The translations under genes and the position numbers were made by a program. From Campylobacter concisus (GTDB lineage Bacteria > Campylobacterota > Campylobacteria > Campylobacterales > Campylobacteraceae), in NCBI RefSeq assembly GCF_002913045.1, contig NZ_PPAF01000038.1, positions 1 to 64,000 of the forward strand: 64,000 nt of DNA, in the 5' to 3' direction. The notes beneath the pieces are model-generated. The model did no database searches. It was not told where the DNA came from and was given only the letters and a program-made list of their open reading frames with translations. This document shows, piece by piece, positions 8,810 through 18,150 of this stretch (positions are counted from its first letter, which is position 1; each line of letters opens with the position of its first letter).

Positions 8810-9603
8810 ACTACCCAGTTTGCGTGCTAACGATGCACCACTGTAATAACAATGAAAATGACTTTGCCATTAAACCAGAGCTATTTAAAAAGGCGCTTTT
8901 GATGGCGTTAAATGAGGGCTATAAATTTATAAACTACAACCGGTTTAAAGATATAGCTAGTGGCCGAGCAAAAGCCTCAAGAAAGAGCATTTTACTAACT
9001 TTTGATGACGGATATTTTGATAATTATAAATTTGCATTTCCTATCCTAAAAGAGCTAAAAATTCCAGCTGTTTGCTTTTTGATAACAGATAAGATCAAGG
9101 ATTTTAAAAGACAAGATTACGACTTTGCATTTAAAAAACATAAAGAAATAGACTACGAAAAAGATGCAGAGTATTTTTTAAATTTAGACGAGATTAGGCA
9201 GATGCAAGAGAGCGGGCTTTTTGAGTTTGATAGCCATACAGCGAGCCACTTTTCTTGCAAAAGTAACGATGAAACAAAGTTAAGAGAGGAATTTTCAAGC
9301 TCGCTAGCCAAGATAAAAGAGCTATTTCCTGAAAAAAAAGAATTTGGCTTTTGCTTTCCAAAAGGGCACTTTAACGAGCTTTCACTAAAAGTTGTGAGAG
9401 AGTATTATGACTTTGCCTTTAGTGTGATAGATGGTGGATTTTGCGCAGGAGATGATAAATTTAAGATAAGACGTATCGATATATCAAACAATGCAAAGAG
9501 CGAGAGTGACTACATTTTTAGGATCAAAAAGAAGCTTTTTATCTATTCTACACCAGTGCTAGGAAATTTGTATTCAAATTTTAGAAATAGAGGATATAAA
9601 TAA
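8806..9603 (+). CDS. polysaccharide deacetylase (NodB domain), plus-strand arm
   Basis: Carbohydrate esterase 4 fold, 265 residues. The first catalytic motif is LLTFDDGYFDN (general-base Asp and metal Asp) and the metal HxxxH motif is SHTASH. No signal peptide is visible, so it should act in the cytoplasm, consistent with N-deacetylation of a hexosamine or a precursor during LOS assembly. It overlaps the GT4 gene by ATGA and its stop abuts the next start. A second deacetylase of the same type lies on the opposite strand at 10158-10928. Confidence 0.85.
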   Translation: MNYPVCVLTMHHCNNNENDFAIKPELFKKALLMALNEGYKFINYNRFKDIASGRAKASRKSILLTFDDGYFDNYKFAFPILKELKIPAVCFLITDKIKDFKRQDYDFAFKKHKEIDYEKDAEYFLNLDEIRQMQESGLFEFDSHTASHFSCKSNDETKLREEFSSSLAKIKELFPEKKEFGFCFPKGHFNELSLKVVREYYDFAFSVIDGGFCAGDDKFKIRRIDISNNAKSESDYIFRIKKKLFIYSTPVLGNLYSNFRNRGYK

Positions 9604-10129
9604 TGCTTGAAGCATTAAATGAGGCTTGTAAAGAAATTTTAAAAGATAAAAAACGAGCCTTAATCGCTCTCACTGGGCTTCACGGCAGTAGCAAAAGCAC
9701 ACTTGCAAAGCAAATTAGAAAAAATGGATTTAAAAACTTTAAACCTTACCAAATCGCTGTAATCGATGATGATGTAATGAGCCTAAATTTATTTATAGCT
9801 CGTCCAAAGATAAAGATCAAAAGTGATCATCAAGATGAGTTAAAGCCATTTTTTAAATTTATCATGCCGTTTGTAAAAGTCGTAATATACGTAAGCGCAA
9901 ATCCACTTTTACGTATAAGTAAATGCGACATTCTTTGTGTTTTAAATGCTGATGAAGAAGCTGCTTGAATAGCTGGAATTTATAAGAAAACTTGAGCAAG
10001 TATTCAAGCAGCACACAAAAACAAATAGATAAAAAAGAACTTGATCTAGCGGGTCTTGAGTATAAATTTAAATTAGAGTTCAAATCACCAATAAAGCAAA
10101 ATCTTACAAAAACATATAGCCAAAAATGA
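9603..10129 (+). pseudogene. P-loop kinase-like gene, decayed by frameshifts
   Basis: The first frame gives 121 residues with a P-loop in ALTGLHGSSKSTLAKQI (GxxGxxKST; the usual last Gly of GxGKS is Ser) and a VIDDDVMSLNLF stretch. It stops at 9966-9968. Coding character continues in the next frame (LEFIRKLEQVFKQHTKTNR) and then in the third (IDKKELDLAGLEYKFKLEF) up to a TGA at 10127-10129. At least two frameshifts are therefore needed to rebuild one protein of about 175 residues. The first codon touches the end of the deacetylase gene, so it once belonged to the LOS operon. The substrate is unknown; a sugar or nucleotide kinase is possible. Confidence 0.6.
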
Positions 10130-10157
10130 AAAAATTTTTACCAAATAATTTAGCCCA

Positions 10158-10928
10158 TTAAGACCTTATCGCCGCGTAGATAGAGCCTAAAATATCATTT
10201 TGATATATAAACATGGTCTTTTTTAGCCATTTCTCATCACGTTTTGTCACTATCCGTTTTATCTCTTCAAGATTGCCGTCAGCTTTATTAATGCCACGTT
10301 TTGTAGTAAAAAACGCGCTGTATCCGTGCTTTTTAGCAGTACTTAGATACTTGTCATTATATTTGCCTCTTGGCCAGCAAAGTGCGTTGTCTTCAAAGCC
10401 AAAGTTTTTCTTCATAAACTCACGGCAAAGGCCAAATTCCTCGTCCAAACTAAGCTGCCCAAAATATCCATCAAAATGACCATGCGTATGTGAGTGAAAG
10501 TAAAAACAATCACTCATTTTCTCGATCTGCTCTAAATTTAATATTACATCTTGCGGCCTACTTGGAGCAAGCCTCTTGCACTCGTTGTGATCAACATTTA
10601 AAAAGTTAGCAGGCCTCATCTCGTGTGCCTTTTGTGCCGCTTCTATCCAGCCAGTAATTATAAAAATATTTGCCTTTAGCCCAAATTCCTTCACAATAGG
10701 ATAGGCGTAAATGTAGTTATCCATCCAGCCATCATCAAATGTTATGCAAACGCTCTTTTTTGGCACCTCAAGCTCGCCTTTTTTATAAGCGATAAACTCA
10801 TTTATACTTAGCGTTTTGTAGCCATTTTCAGCCAGAAATTTCATATGCGATCTAAACTCATCCACGCTACTAGCGATAAAGCCGCTCTTTTCAAGCACGT
10901 GGTGATACATCAAAACCGTTACGCTCAT
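10158..10928 (-). CDS. polysaccharide deacetylase (NodB domain), minus-strand arm
   Basis: Carbohydrate esterase 4 domain, 256 residues. MSVTVLMYHHV opens the barrel, the catalytic motif is ITFDDGWMDN, the metal-binding His cluster is FHSHTHGHFDG, and a further block reads CWPRGKYNDKY. No signal peptide is present. It overlaps the upstream GT4 gene by 4 bases on the same strand. Together with the deacetylase at 8806-9603 it makes two family members facing each other across the decayed kinase-like gene. Each may act on a different LOS sugar, or one copy may have arrived with a separate glycan cassette. Confidence 0.85.
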   Translation of the reverse strand: MSVTVLMYHHVLEKSGFIASSVDEFRSHMKFLAENGYKTLSINEFIAYKKGELEVPKKSVCITFDDGWMDNYIYAYPIVKEFGLKANIFIITGWIEAAQKAHEMRPANFLNVDHNECKRLAPSRPQDVILNLEQIEKMSDCFYFHSHTHGHFDGYFGQLSLDEEFGLCREFMKKNFGFEDNALCWPRGKYNDKYLSTAKKHGYSAFFTTKRGINKADGNLEEIKRIVTKRDEKWLKKTMFIYQNDILGSIYAAIRS

Positions 10929-11974
10929 TTTACAAGTTCCATATATAAATTTTGTGTGTTTTCTATCATTTTTTCGATGCTAAATACCTCTTTTACGTAC
11001 TCTCTGCCAAACTCGCCCATCTGTTTTCTTAAATTTTCATCCAAAATGAGCCTTTCAAGCACCTTTTTTAGCCCCTCTTTATCGCCATTTTGAAATAAAA
11101 ATCCACTCTTTCCGTCGCTTACTGCCTCGCCAAGACCACCCACGTCGCTTCCGATGGTAGCCAGCTTACACGAAGATGCCTCAAGCAGCGCTCCACCGAT
11201 AGCCTCCATATCTGAAGGCAACACACAAATATCAAGAGAGCCCAAAAAATCGCTCACATCGGTTCTATTGCCAAGCATAAAGATATTTTTTTTATCTTTT
11301 ATATATTCTTGTAAATTTTTATTTTGCGGGCCATCACCTACGATAAAAAGGGCTGATTTTTCTAAATTTAACTCGCTAAATGTATCGATTAAGAGCTTAT
11401 GATTTTTAGCAGCTCTTAACACTGCTACAATACAAATGCCTATTACATCGTCACTTAAGCCAAATTCTTTTTTCATATTTATCTTAAATTCTGGTGTATA
11501 TTTTTGCGTATCGATGCCTGTATAAATTTTGACAACTTTTTCTTTTTTCACGCCTCTTTTTATAAGATCCTCGCATACTGAGTCACAAACGCCGACTACT
11601 TTTGTACTTATATTATAAGGCAAAGGCGATGTTATAGGAAGCTGCAAATGCCTAGTACGAACCACACTAACGCCACAAATTTTACCCACAATCGCCCCAA
11701 TGGTACCATCTTTCCCTGAGTGTGTTGAGATGATTTTTATATTATTTTGCTTTACAAATTTGCAAATTTTTAAAATTTCAAAGATATTGAAAGACTTTTT
11801 GAGATTAAACTCAACGAATTCACACTCTATTTGCTTCTCAAAGCTTTTTGAGCCAGGATTTAGCCCATAAAAAACCTTAAATTTACTCTTATCTAGCCCA
11901 TTTATCACACGCTGTGTACGGTGTTCTTGCCCACCAAATCCAAGAGAGCTTTCAAGCTCAAGTATATTTATCAT
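10925..11974 (-). CDS. family 4 glycosyltransferase
   Basis: GT-B enzyme of 349 residues. It opens NILELESSLGFGGQEHRTQ (GGxE loop). The donor half has VAVLRAAKNHKLLID, a VLPSDMEAIGGALLEASSC block carrying the E-x7-E motif, and GSDVGGLGEAV. Upstream on the same strand is a GT2 gene, 3 bases away; downstream is the deacetylase, with an overlap. This minus-strand trio looks like an operon of its own, read from about 13010 toward 10158. The sugar transferred is unknown. Confidence 0.85.
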   Translation of the reverse strand: MINILELESSLGFGGQEHRTQRVINGLDKSKFKVFYGLNPGSKSFEKQIECEFVEFNLKKSFNIFEILKICKFVKQNNIKIISTHSGKDGTIGAIVGKICGVSVVRTRHLQLPITSPLPYNISTKVVGVCDSVCEDLIKRGVKKEKVVKIYTGIDTQKYTPEFKINMKKEFGLSDDVIGICIVAVLRAAKNHKLLIDTFSELNLEKSALFIVGDGPQNKNLQEYIKDKKNIFMLGNRTDVSDFLGSLDICVLPSDMEAIGGALLEASSCKLATIGSDVGGLGEAVSDGKSGFLFQNGDKEGLKKVLERLILDENLRKQMGEFGREYVKEVFSIEKMIENTQNLYMELVK

Positions 11975-11977
11975 TTT

Positions 11978-13006
11978 CTACTCTTTAAATTCTTTCATTT
12001 TTTTATTTGACAAAAAGCCATTTATTGTATTAAAGATTTTTAAAATTTTTGATACATTTTCGTACGATTTTATATTTTTTAGCACTTTAAGCAAAATTCT
12101 TTGTTTTAATCTAAGCTTTGAAAAACCAGATGAGTTTATGATGCTATCACTATCTGCATAAAAAAGATCAAGTGCCTTTACATAGCTACTATTTTTTAGA
12201 TTTGGTCTCGCTAAAATAGCTGGCATATAGACGCTTTTTATTTTTCTAAGCTCTAGATCTGACACCATTTCAAGAGCTAAATTTTTGTTTTTTAAAATTG
12301 AGATTATGTCGTCATAGACAAATTTATGATCCATCACAGCTTTTAGTTTTTCAAAGCCAGCAGTGTTGTTATCTCCGATCTTATAATAATAAAATGCCTT
12401 ATTTAGCTTTACAAGAGTTTTTGAAGCGATAACATTTCTCACTACAGTGTGAAAGTCTTCAGCTTGTGTGATCCCAACTGGAAATAAATTTTCTTTTAAA
12501 ATTTTAGTCCTAATCGCCTTGTTTGCCGCATTATGCAAGACTTTGTTGTGCCTTGAGGCTAAAAGTCTTTTTAGGTACTCATTTTTATCGATTGCACCAT
12601 CCTCTTTTGTCTCAAAATCCTTCAGAAGGAGCTTTTTATGACCATAGACCTTACACATATCTGTTATCACTATGTCGGCATCAAATTTCTCTGCAATATC
12701 ATAAACACTTGAAGCATAATCTTTTTCCACATAGTCATCAGCATCTACGCAGATAGTATATTTGCCACTAGCTAGCAATATACCGTCATTTCTAGCAGCA
12801 CTAACACCGGCATTGCTCTTTGTTTTTAATATTATTTTATCTTTATATTCTTCTAATATTTCTAGCGTATTGTCAGTACTTCCATCATTAATAACTATAA
12901 TCTCAATATCATCCATGTCTTGAGATATAAGCGAATTTAAACAATCCCTAATGTGCTCTTTTTTGTTAAAAACAGGCACTACAAAGCTTATTTTCACATT
13001 AGGCAC
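11978..13006 (-). CDS. family 2 glycosyltransferase
   Basis: GT-A enzyme of 342 residues. The nucleotide-binding domain has SFVVPVFNKKEHIRDCL, VINDGSTDNTLEILE and SAARNDGILLASG, with the metal-binding DxD seen as CVDADDYVEKDY. The C-terminal ~130 residues are basic and helical, which suggests membrane association. It is the first gene of the minus-strand LOS arm and is divergent from the O-antigen ligase-like gene across an 86-base gap. The DNA is visibly more A+T-rich than the housekeeping genes around it, as is common for glycan loci exchanged between strains. Confidence 0.85.
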   Translation of the reverse strand: MPNVKISFVVPVFNKKEHIRDCLNSLISQDMDDIEIIVINDGSTDNTLEILEEYKDKIILKTKSNAGVSAARNDGILLASGKYTICVDADDYVEKDYASSVYDIAEKFDADIVITDMCKVYGHKKLLLKDFETKEDGAIDKNEYLKRLLASRHNKVLHNAANKAIRTKILKENLFPVGITQAEDFHTVVRNVIASKTLVKLNKAFYYYKIGDNNTAGFEKLKAVMDHKFVYDDIISILKNKNLALEMVSDLELRKIKSVYMPAILARPNLKNSSYVKALDLFYADSDSIINSSGFSKLRLKQRILLKVLKNIKSYENVSKILKIFNTINGFLSNKKMKEFKE

Positions 13007-13092
13007 GATACTTCCTTTTAATTTTTGTTTAATTGTATATTATTTTTAGTTCAGCAATGATAAAATGTCCACTTAAATTTTAAAGGATCTGC

Positions 13093-14265
13093 ATGAAAAA
13101 CGACATTGTCTCTAAGCTCTACAATCTCTTTTTGGTTATTGTCTTATTTACACTGCCGGTAACTGAGGGTTTAAAACAAATTTCACTCACACTTTTCGTC
13201 TTGGCTGGAATTTATATTTGCGTCAAAGAAAAAAGGCAATTTAAATTTGATCTCATAAATATCTCGCTTTTTATCTTTGTTTTGGCTACTTTTATAAGCT
13301 GCCTTGTAAATGGAGTTTCTGCATCAAGAGCGCTTGATCCACTAAGGTGTATGCTATTTTTCTTTGTGGCTAGAAGTGTTGGTATAGAAAAAATAAATTT
13401 TAAATTTTTATTTTTTGCCTTATTTGCCGGTTTTATCGCTGCATTTATTCCAGCTTGTATTAAGAAATTTACATCAAGTGATCCGACTGCACTTTTTGAG
13501 CTTAAATCAATAGGGCATGTAAATCATAGTGCTATTTTTATGCTACTAGTTTTTTGTGTAGCATTAGTTTCGATAAATAGCAAAGAAATTTTTGAAAAGT
13601 ATATAGGCATAAGTGTTGCCGGATTTTGCGTCCTTGGTATAATGATAGCTGGCTCTAGAGCTGCAATGTATCTTTTGCCAATCATTATTTTTACTTGCTT
13701 GCTTTTTGAAATTTTAAATAAACAGATAAAAATAAAATTTTTATTAAGTTTGATAATTTTATTTGGTGTAATAGCCATTTCTTATATGTACATATCAACA
13801 AATATCACTCAAGATCAAAGATTGTATAGTCAACTAACAAAGGGGGTCACTGGATCAGAGACTAGATATCCAATCTTTGCTAGCGCATTTTATACGTGGT
13901 TAGAACACCCTTTATTTGGGATAGGTTCTGGTGAGTTTAAGATCATTGATATAACAAAATATTTTCCAGGCAATGTTGAAGTTCATGTTAGTCACGCACA
14001 CAATACCTTTTTAACATTTTTAACCGAAAAGGGTATCATTGCATTACTTTCATATTTGGTATTTCAACTATCACTATTTATAAAATTTATTAAAAATTTT
14101 AGACAAAATAGCATAGTTTTTCTTGCACTTTTAATGCTTGTTTTTCAAAACGTCATCTCTCTTGTAAATACAACGTTTCACCATGAAAATGCACTTTTAA
14201 TGCTGTTATTTTGGGCACTAGCTACAAGTGCTATAGATGAAAAATCGACCTTAAAAATTAGCTAA
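13093..14265 (+). CDS. O-antigen ligase / polymerase-like membrane protein (WaaL family)
   Basis: The 390-residue protein has about ten to eleven hydrophobic segments, starting with FLVIVLFTLPVTEGL and LTLFVLAGIYICV, and a large periplasmic loop between about residues 235 and 320. The loop holds ITKYFPGNVEVHVSHAHN; the VSHAHNTFLTFLTEKG stretch contains the conserved His of the Wzy_C domain. WaaL enzymes join undecaprenyl-linked glycan to the lipid A core on the periplasmic face of the inner membrane; related proteins ligate other glycans. Low sequence conservation leaves the exact role open. A strong terminator follows. Confidence 0.75.
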   Translation: MKNDIVSKLYNLFLVIVLFTLPVTEGLKQISLTLFVLAGIYICVKEKRQFKFDLINISLFIFVLATFISCLVNGVSASRALDPLRCMLFFFVARSVGIEKINFKFLFFALFAGFIAAFIPACIKKFTSSDPTALFELKSIGHVNHSAIFMLLVFCVALVSINSKEIFEKYIGISVAGFCVLGIMIAGSRAAMYLLPIIIFTCLLFEILNKQIKIKFLLSLIILFGVIAISYMYISTNITQDQRLYSQLTKGVTGSETRYPIFASAFYTWLEHPLFGIGSGEFKIIDITKYFPGNVEVHVSHAHNTFLTFLTEKGIIALLSYLVFQLSLFIKFIKNFRQNSIVFLALLMLVFQNVISLVNTTFHHENALLMLLFWALATSAIDEKSTLKIS

Positions 14266-14276
14266 CGCTCCAACAT

Positions 14277-14332
14277 GCCTCAACCGTTTTAAATTGTATA
14301 AAGAAACGGTTGAAGCAAATTTTTTATTTTTT
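14277..14332 (+). terminator. rho-independent terminator after the O-antigen ligase gene
   Basis: A 13-base arm at 14277-14289 (GCCTCAACCGTTT) pairs with 14304-14316 (AAACGGTTGAAGC) with one mismatch across a 14-base loop. Downstream is a T-rich run from 14320. It ends the plus-strand arm and overlaps the 3' end of the convergent uvrA gene. Confidence 0.8.
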
Positions 14333-17152
14333 ATTCATCTCCTCAAGCTCTTGTGCTAGAAATTCCCCTGTGTAGCTGCCAGTTTTTTTATAGTTTTTAG
14401 CTACTTCTTTTACGTTGCCGCATGCTATCACTTTGCCGCCTTTTGCGCCGCCCTCTGGTCCCATATCTACGATATAGTCGCAGTTTTTGATAACATCCAT
14501 ATTATGCTCGATCACAAAGACTGAATTTCCAAGATCAACTAAGTGATTTAGCACCTTTACTAGCCTATCGACATCGGCAAAATGAAGCCCAGTCGTTGGC
14601 TCATCAAGGATATAAAGCGTATTTCCGGTATCACTTCTACTAAGCTCTTTTGCTAGCTTCACACGCTGCGCCTCGCCACCACTAAGTGTGACTGCATTTT
14701 GTCCAAGCGTGATGTAGCCAAGCCCTACATCTTGCAGTGTGGTAAGTTTTGAAGCGATCTTTGGCACAGCCTTGAAAAACTCAACCGCCTCATCTATGCT
14801 CATATTTAGTACTTCGGCGATGTTTTTGCCTTTGTATAAAATTTCCAAAGTTTGAGCGTTATATCTAGCACCATTACAAACGTCACAAACCACGTTTATA
14901 TCAGGTAAAAAGTGCATCTCGATAGTGATCTCGCCCTCACCTTGGCACTTCTCACAGCGCCCACCTTTGACATTGAAGCTAAAGCGCCCTATTTTATAGC
15001 CTCTAAGCTTTGCCTCTTTGGTCTGTGCAAATAAATTTCTTATCTCATCCATCACGCCAGTATATGTCGCTGGATTTGAGCGTGGGGTGCGGCCGATCGG
15101 GCTTTGATCAAGATATATGACCTTGTCTAAATTCTCAAGTCCGCTTAAATTTACCCCAGCTATCTTTTTTACCTTTTTGGCTCTATTTAGCTGCTCCTGC
15201 GCCTCTGGAAGCAAGGTCTGAAGTATTAGCGAACTCTTACCAGATCCTGAAACGCCAGTGATACCCACAAGGTTTCTAAGTGGAAATTTTGCGGTTAAAT
15301 TTGAGATATTGTTGATATTTACATTTGAAATTTCAAGCCACTTCTCAGCTTTTCTATTTTTTTGATAGTCGATCTTTTTCTTACCGTTTATGTATTGTGC
15401 GGTCTGAGTGTTTGAGCTTAAAAGCTCTTTTGCCGTACCTGCAAAGACCACATTACCACCAAATTTACCAGCTCCAGGGCCGATATCTACGATAAAATCA
15501 GCCTCTTCTATCGTCTTTTTATCATGCTCGACGACGATTACAGAGTTGCCTTTGGCTTGTAAATTTCTAAGCGTTTTTATGAGTTTTAGTGTATCTCGCT
15601 CGTGTAGGCCAATACTTGGCTCATCAAGCACGTACATGACGCCACTTAGCCCACTTCCTATCTGGCTGGCGATCCTGATGCGCTGTGCCTCGCCACCGCT
15701 GATCGTCCTAGCATCACGTCCAAGCGACAAGTAGCCAAGCCCCACGTCATACAAAAAGAAAAGCCTCTCGTTGATCTCTTTTAAGATAGGCTTTGCGATC
15801 GCCTTGTCGTAGTCGCTAAGATATGCGAAATTTTTCTCATTCGAGAAAAAAGCGGTGCAGTTTTCTATGCTCATATCTAAAATTTCACCAAGTCCAAGGC
15901 CAGCGACCTTGACCGCTAAACTTTGAGGCTTTAGCCTGTGACCGTTACAAGCGTCACAAATTTTCTCACTCATATACTCATCAAAGTCTTTATAATCCTT
16001 CAAAAGCCCGTGTGAAATTTTAACAACACCATCAAACTTTCTAAGTAGTTTATTTCGCTTCCAAAAAAACTCAACTTCTTTGACATTTCCATATAAAACA
16101 AGCCTCTTTTCATCTTCGCTAAGCTCATAATAAGGCTTTTTGATATCGATGCCATTTTGCTCGCAAAAAGCAAGTAAAAATTTATAATAATAGCTCATGT
16201 TATAGCCATAAAGTAGCTTGATAGCACCGTTTTCTATCGACTTTTCCTCGTCGATGATCTTGCTCATATCTAGGCTATATCTTATGCCAAGTCCGTCGCA
16301 GTGCTCGCAAGCACCCTTTGGTGAGTTAAAGCTAAAACTAAGTGGCTCAAGCGGCGTAAATGAAATTTTACAATCAAAACAAGCCATGTGCTCGCTGTAA
16401 TGTATAAAGCTCTCTTTTAAGCCCAGCTCATCAGCGTTTGCGATCTCTATCTCGACCTCGCCAAAACTCTCATTTAGCGCCTTTTCTACGTCACTTGCAA
16501 GGCGTTCGTGATTTTGCTCATCGATAGCGATCCTATCAACGATGACCTTGATCGTATGTTTTTTCGTTTTTGCAAGCTCGATCTCCTCATCAAGCCTCAC
16601 TACCACGCCATCTATCTGCGCTCTCACAAAGCCTTTTTGACGTAAATTTTCGATCAAATCCGCCCATGTGCCCTTTTTCTCACGCACTAGCGGCGCATAA
16701 ATGATCACCTTTGAACCAAGCGGGAGCTTTGAAATTTCATTTATGATATCGCTTGCACTCATTTTTGAGATAGGTTTGCCACATTTATGGCAGTGCTGCA
16801 CGCCGACCCTTGCGTACAAAAGCCTTAGATAGTCATAAATTTCTGTAATAGTACCAACTGTCGAACGAGGGTTTTTAGAAGTCGTCTTTTGATCGATCGC
16901 AATAGCCGGCGTTAAACCCTCGATCTTATCGACATCAGGCTTGCCCACACGGTCTAAAAACTGCCTAGCATAGCTGCTAAGGCTCTCCATATATCTTCTT
17001 TGCCCCTCAGCATAGAGTGTATCAAAGGCTAGCGTGCTCTTGCCACTGCCACTAAGACCGGTAAAAACTACTAATTTATTTTTTGGAATTTTGAGATTTA
17101 TATTTTTTAAATTATGTTCTCTTGCGCCAGTTATTTCAATAATATCGTTCAT
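14324..17152 (-). CDS. uvrA: excinuclease ABC subunit A
   Basis: Damage-recognition ATPase of nucleotide excision repair, 942 residues, the family's usual length. The first Walker A is TGLSGSGKST (about 31-40) and the second is GVSGSGKSS. Zinc sites are visible as CHKCGKPI, CFDCK with ACEHCDG, and CEKCQGEGE with CDVCNG. ABC signature motifs LSGGEAQR and ISGGEAQR precede the Walker B blocks YVLDEPSIGLH and YILDEPTTGLH. It converges on the LOS locus; upstream is a 175-base gap shared with the ferredoxin gene. Transcribed alone. Confidence 0.97.
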   Translation of the reverse strand: MNDIIEITGAREHNLKNINLKIPKNKLVVFTGLSGSGKSTLAFDTLYAEGQRRYMESLSSYARQFLDRVGKPDVDKIEGLTPAIAIDQKTTSKNPRSTVGTITEIYDYLRLLYARVGVQHCHKCGKPISKMSASDIINEISKLPLGSKVIIYAPLVREKKGTWADLIENLRQKGFVRAQIDGVVVRLDEEIELAKTKKHTIKVIVDRIAIDEQNHERLASDVEKALNESFGEVEIEIANADELGLKESFIHYSEHMACFDCKISFTPLEPLSFSFNSPKGACEHCDGLGIRYSLDMSKIIDEEKSIENGAIKLLYGYNMSYYYKFLLAFCEQNGIDIKKPYYELSEDEKRLVLYGNVKEVEFFWKRNKLLRKFDGVVKISHGLLKDYKDFDEYMSEKICDACNGHRLKPQSLAVKVAGLGLGEILDMSIENCTAFFSNEKNFAYLSDYDKAIAKPILKEINERLFFLYDVGLGYLSLGRDARTISGGEAQRIRIASQIGSGLSGVMYVLDEPSIGLHERDTLKLIKTLRNLQAKGNSVIVVEHDKKTIEEADFIVDIGPGAGKFGGNVVFAGTAKELLSSNTQTAQYINGKKKIDYQKNRKAEKWLEISNVNINNISNLTAKFPLRNLVGITGVSGSGKSSLILQTLLPEAQEQLNRAKKVKKIAGVNLSGLENLDKVIYLDQSPIGRTPRSNPATYTGVMDEIRNLFAQTKEAKLRGYKIGRFSFNVKGGRCEKCQGEGEITIEMHFLPDINVVCDVCNGARYNAQTLEILYKGKNIAEVLNMSIDEAVEFFKAVPKIASKLTTLQDVGLGYITLGQNAVTLSGGEAQRVKLAKELSRSDTGNTLYILDEPTTGLHFADVDRLVKVLNHLVDLGNSVFVIEHNMDVIKNCDYIVDMGPEGGAKGGKVIACGNVKEVAKNYKKTGSYTGEFLAQELEEMNKK

Positions 17153-17293
17153 TAAATTTATACAACCTTTTTAAAATTTTTAATCTGTAAATTTAGTCTA
17201 AAAGTGATAAAAGATTTATAAAGTAGTTTTTCTAAAATTCAAGATCGTAGTTAAATTTAAGGGCTTATTTATATCATTTTCAGCTTTTTTTGA

Positions 17294-17299
17294 TATTCT
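17294..17299 (+). promoter_or_regulatory. predicted -10 box for the ferredoxin operon
   Basis: TATTCT preceded by a T-rich stretch (CAGCTTTTTTTGA), which is the style of Campylobacter sigma-70 promoters that lack a conserved -35 box. It lies 29 bases before the ATG, which has an AAGGAG ribosome binding site. Confidence 0.5.
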
Positions 17300-17327
17300 A
17301 CACCAAATTTTAATCTAAGGAGAAAAA

Positions 17328-17612
17328 ATGTCTGTAAAAATAACTGATATATGCATAAGCTGTGGTTCATGTATTGATGAATGCCCAGTTTCAGCTATCG
17401 TTGATGATAGCGACAACCCAACTGGAGCAGATACATACTATGTTTATTCAAATAAATGCGTTGAGTGCGTAGGCTATAACGATGAGCCAGCCTGTGCTTC
17501 TGCCTGTCCAACTGATGGTTGTATCGTATGGGACGCTGTTGTAGCAGGACAACCTTCTCGCGATCAGATCGGTGCTGATGCACGCAATGGCTCTATTCCA
17601 GTTATTCAATAA
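17328..17612 (+). CDS. fdxA: 2[4Fe-4S] ferredoxin
   Basis: Electron carrier of 94 residues with two cluster motifs: CISCGSCIDECP at about 11-22, and CVECVGYNDEPACASACP, whose longer insert is typical of the YfhL/Allochromatium-type ferredoxins. Context (followed by ndk, DUF177, rpmF, plsX, fabH) matches C. jejuni fdxA, described there as iron-induced and needed for aerotolerance. In C. jejuni, as I recall, it is divergent from ahpC; here ahpC lies beyond fabH on the same strand. A terminator separates it from ndk. Confidence 0.9.
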   Translation: MSVKITDICISCGSCIDECPVSAIVDDSDNPTGADTYYVYSNKCVECVGYNDEPACASACPTDGCIVWDAVVAGQPSRDQIGADARNGSIPVIQ

Positions 17613-17630
17613 ATTTATATTTATAAATTT

Positions 17631-17660
17631 TAGGCTCGATTTGAGCCTATTTTATTTTTA
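17631..17660 (+). terminator. terminator between fdxA and ndk
   Basis: TAGGCTC (17631-17637) and GAGCCTA (17643-17649) form a perfect 7-bp stem with a 5-base loop, followed by TTTTATTTTT. Confidence 0.8.
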
Positions 17661-17672
17661 AGCTTTATTTGA

Positions 17673-17678
17673 TATAAT
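17673..17678 (+). promoter_or_regulatory. predicted -10 box for the ndk operon
   Basis: A consensus TATAAT sits 42 bases before the ndk ATG, preceded by T-rich DNA. With the terminator just upstream, ndk and the genes after it should form their own transcript. Confidence 0.6.
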
Positions 17679-17720
17679 TGCCAACTTCAATTTAAATAAC
17701 CTAGATTTAAGGAAAAATTT

Positions 17721-18134
17721 ATGCAAAGAACACTTTCTATTATTAAGCCTGATGCTGTTAAGAAAAATGTTGTTGGAAAAATTATAGATAGATTTGAAAG
17801 TAACGGCTTAAGAATCGCAGCTGCAAAGAAAATCCAACTTAGCAAATGCGATGCAAAAGCATTTTATGCAGTTCATAAAGATAGACCTTTCTTCAACGAT
17901 CTAGTCGAATTTATGATAAGCGGGCCAGTTGTGGTTATGGTTTTAGAGGGCGACAATGCAGTTGCTAAAAACCGCGAGCTAATGGGTGCAACTAACCCAA
18001 AAGAAGCAGCTCCTGGCACTATAAGAGCTGATTTTGCTGATAGCATTGATGCAAATGCGGTTCACGGAAGTGATAGTCTAGAAAATGCTGTGAATGAAAT
18101 AAATTTCTTCTTTGCTTCAAGAGAAATTTGCTAA
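17721..18134 (+). CDS. ndk: nucleoside diphosphate kinase
   Basis: Transfers the gamma phosphate from ATP to nucleoside diphosphates through a phospho-His. The 137-residue product begins [15 protein letters not shown], has the substrate loop [14 protein letters not shown] and the active-site His in NAVHGSDS. Full length. A good AAGGA site precedes the ATG. The DUF177 gene starts 16 bases after its stop if the preferred start is used. Confidence 0.97.
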   Translation: MQRTLSIIKPDAVKKNVVGKIIDRFESNGLRIAAAKKIQLSKCDAKAFYAVHKDRPFFNDLVEFMISGPVVVMVLEGDNAVAKNRELMGATNPKEAAPGTIRADFADSIDANAVHGSDSLENAVNEINFFFASREIC

Positions 18135-18150
18135 TTTTAGGTCAAGAAAA

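Noticed and set aside
18112-18150. Longer start for the DUF177 protein overlapping ndk
   Set aside because: The TTG at 18112 lacks a ribosome site and the extra residues are ndk sequence in another frame; TTG 18151 is better placed.
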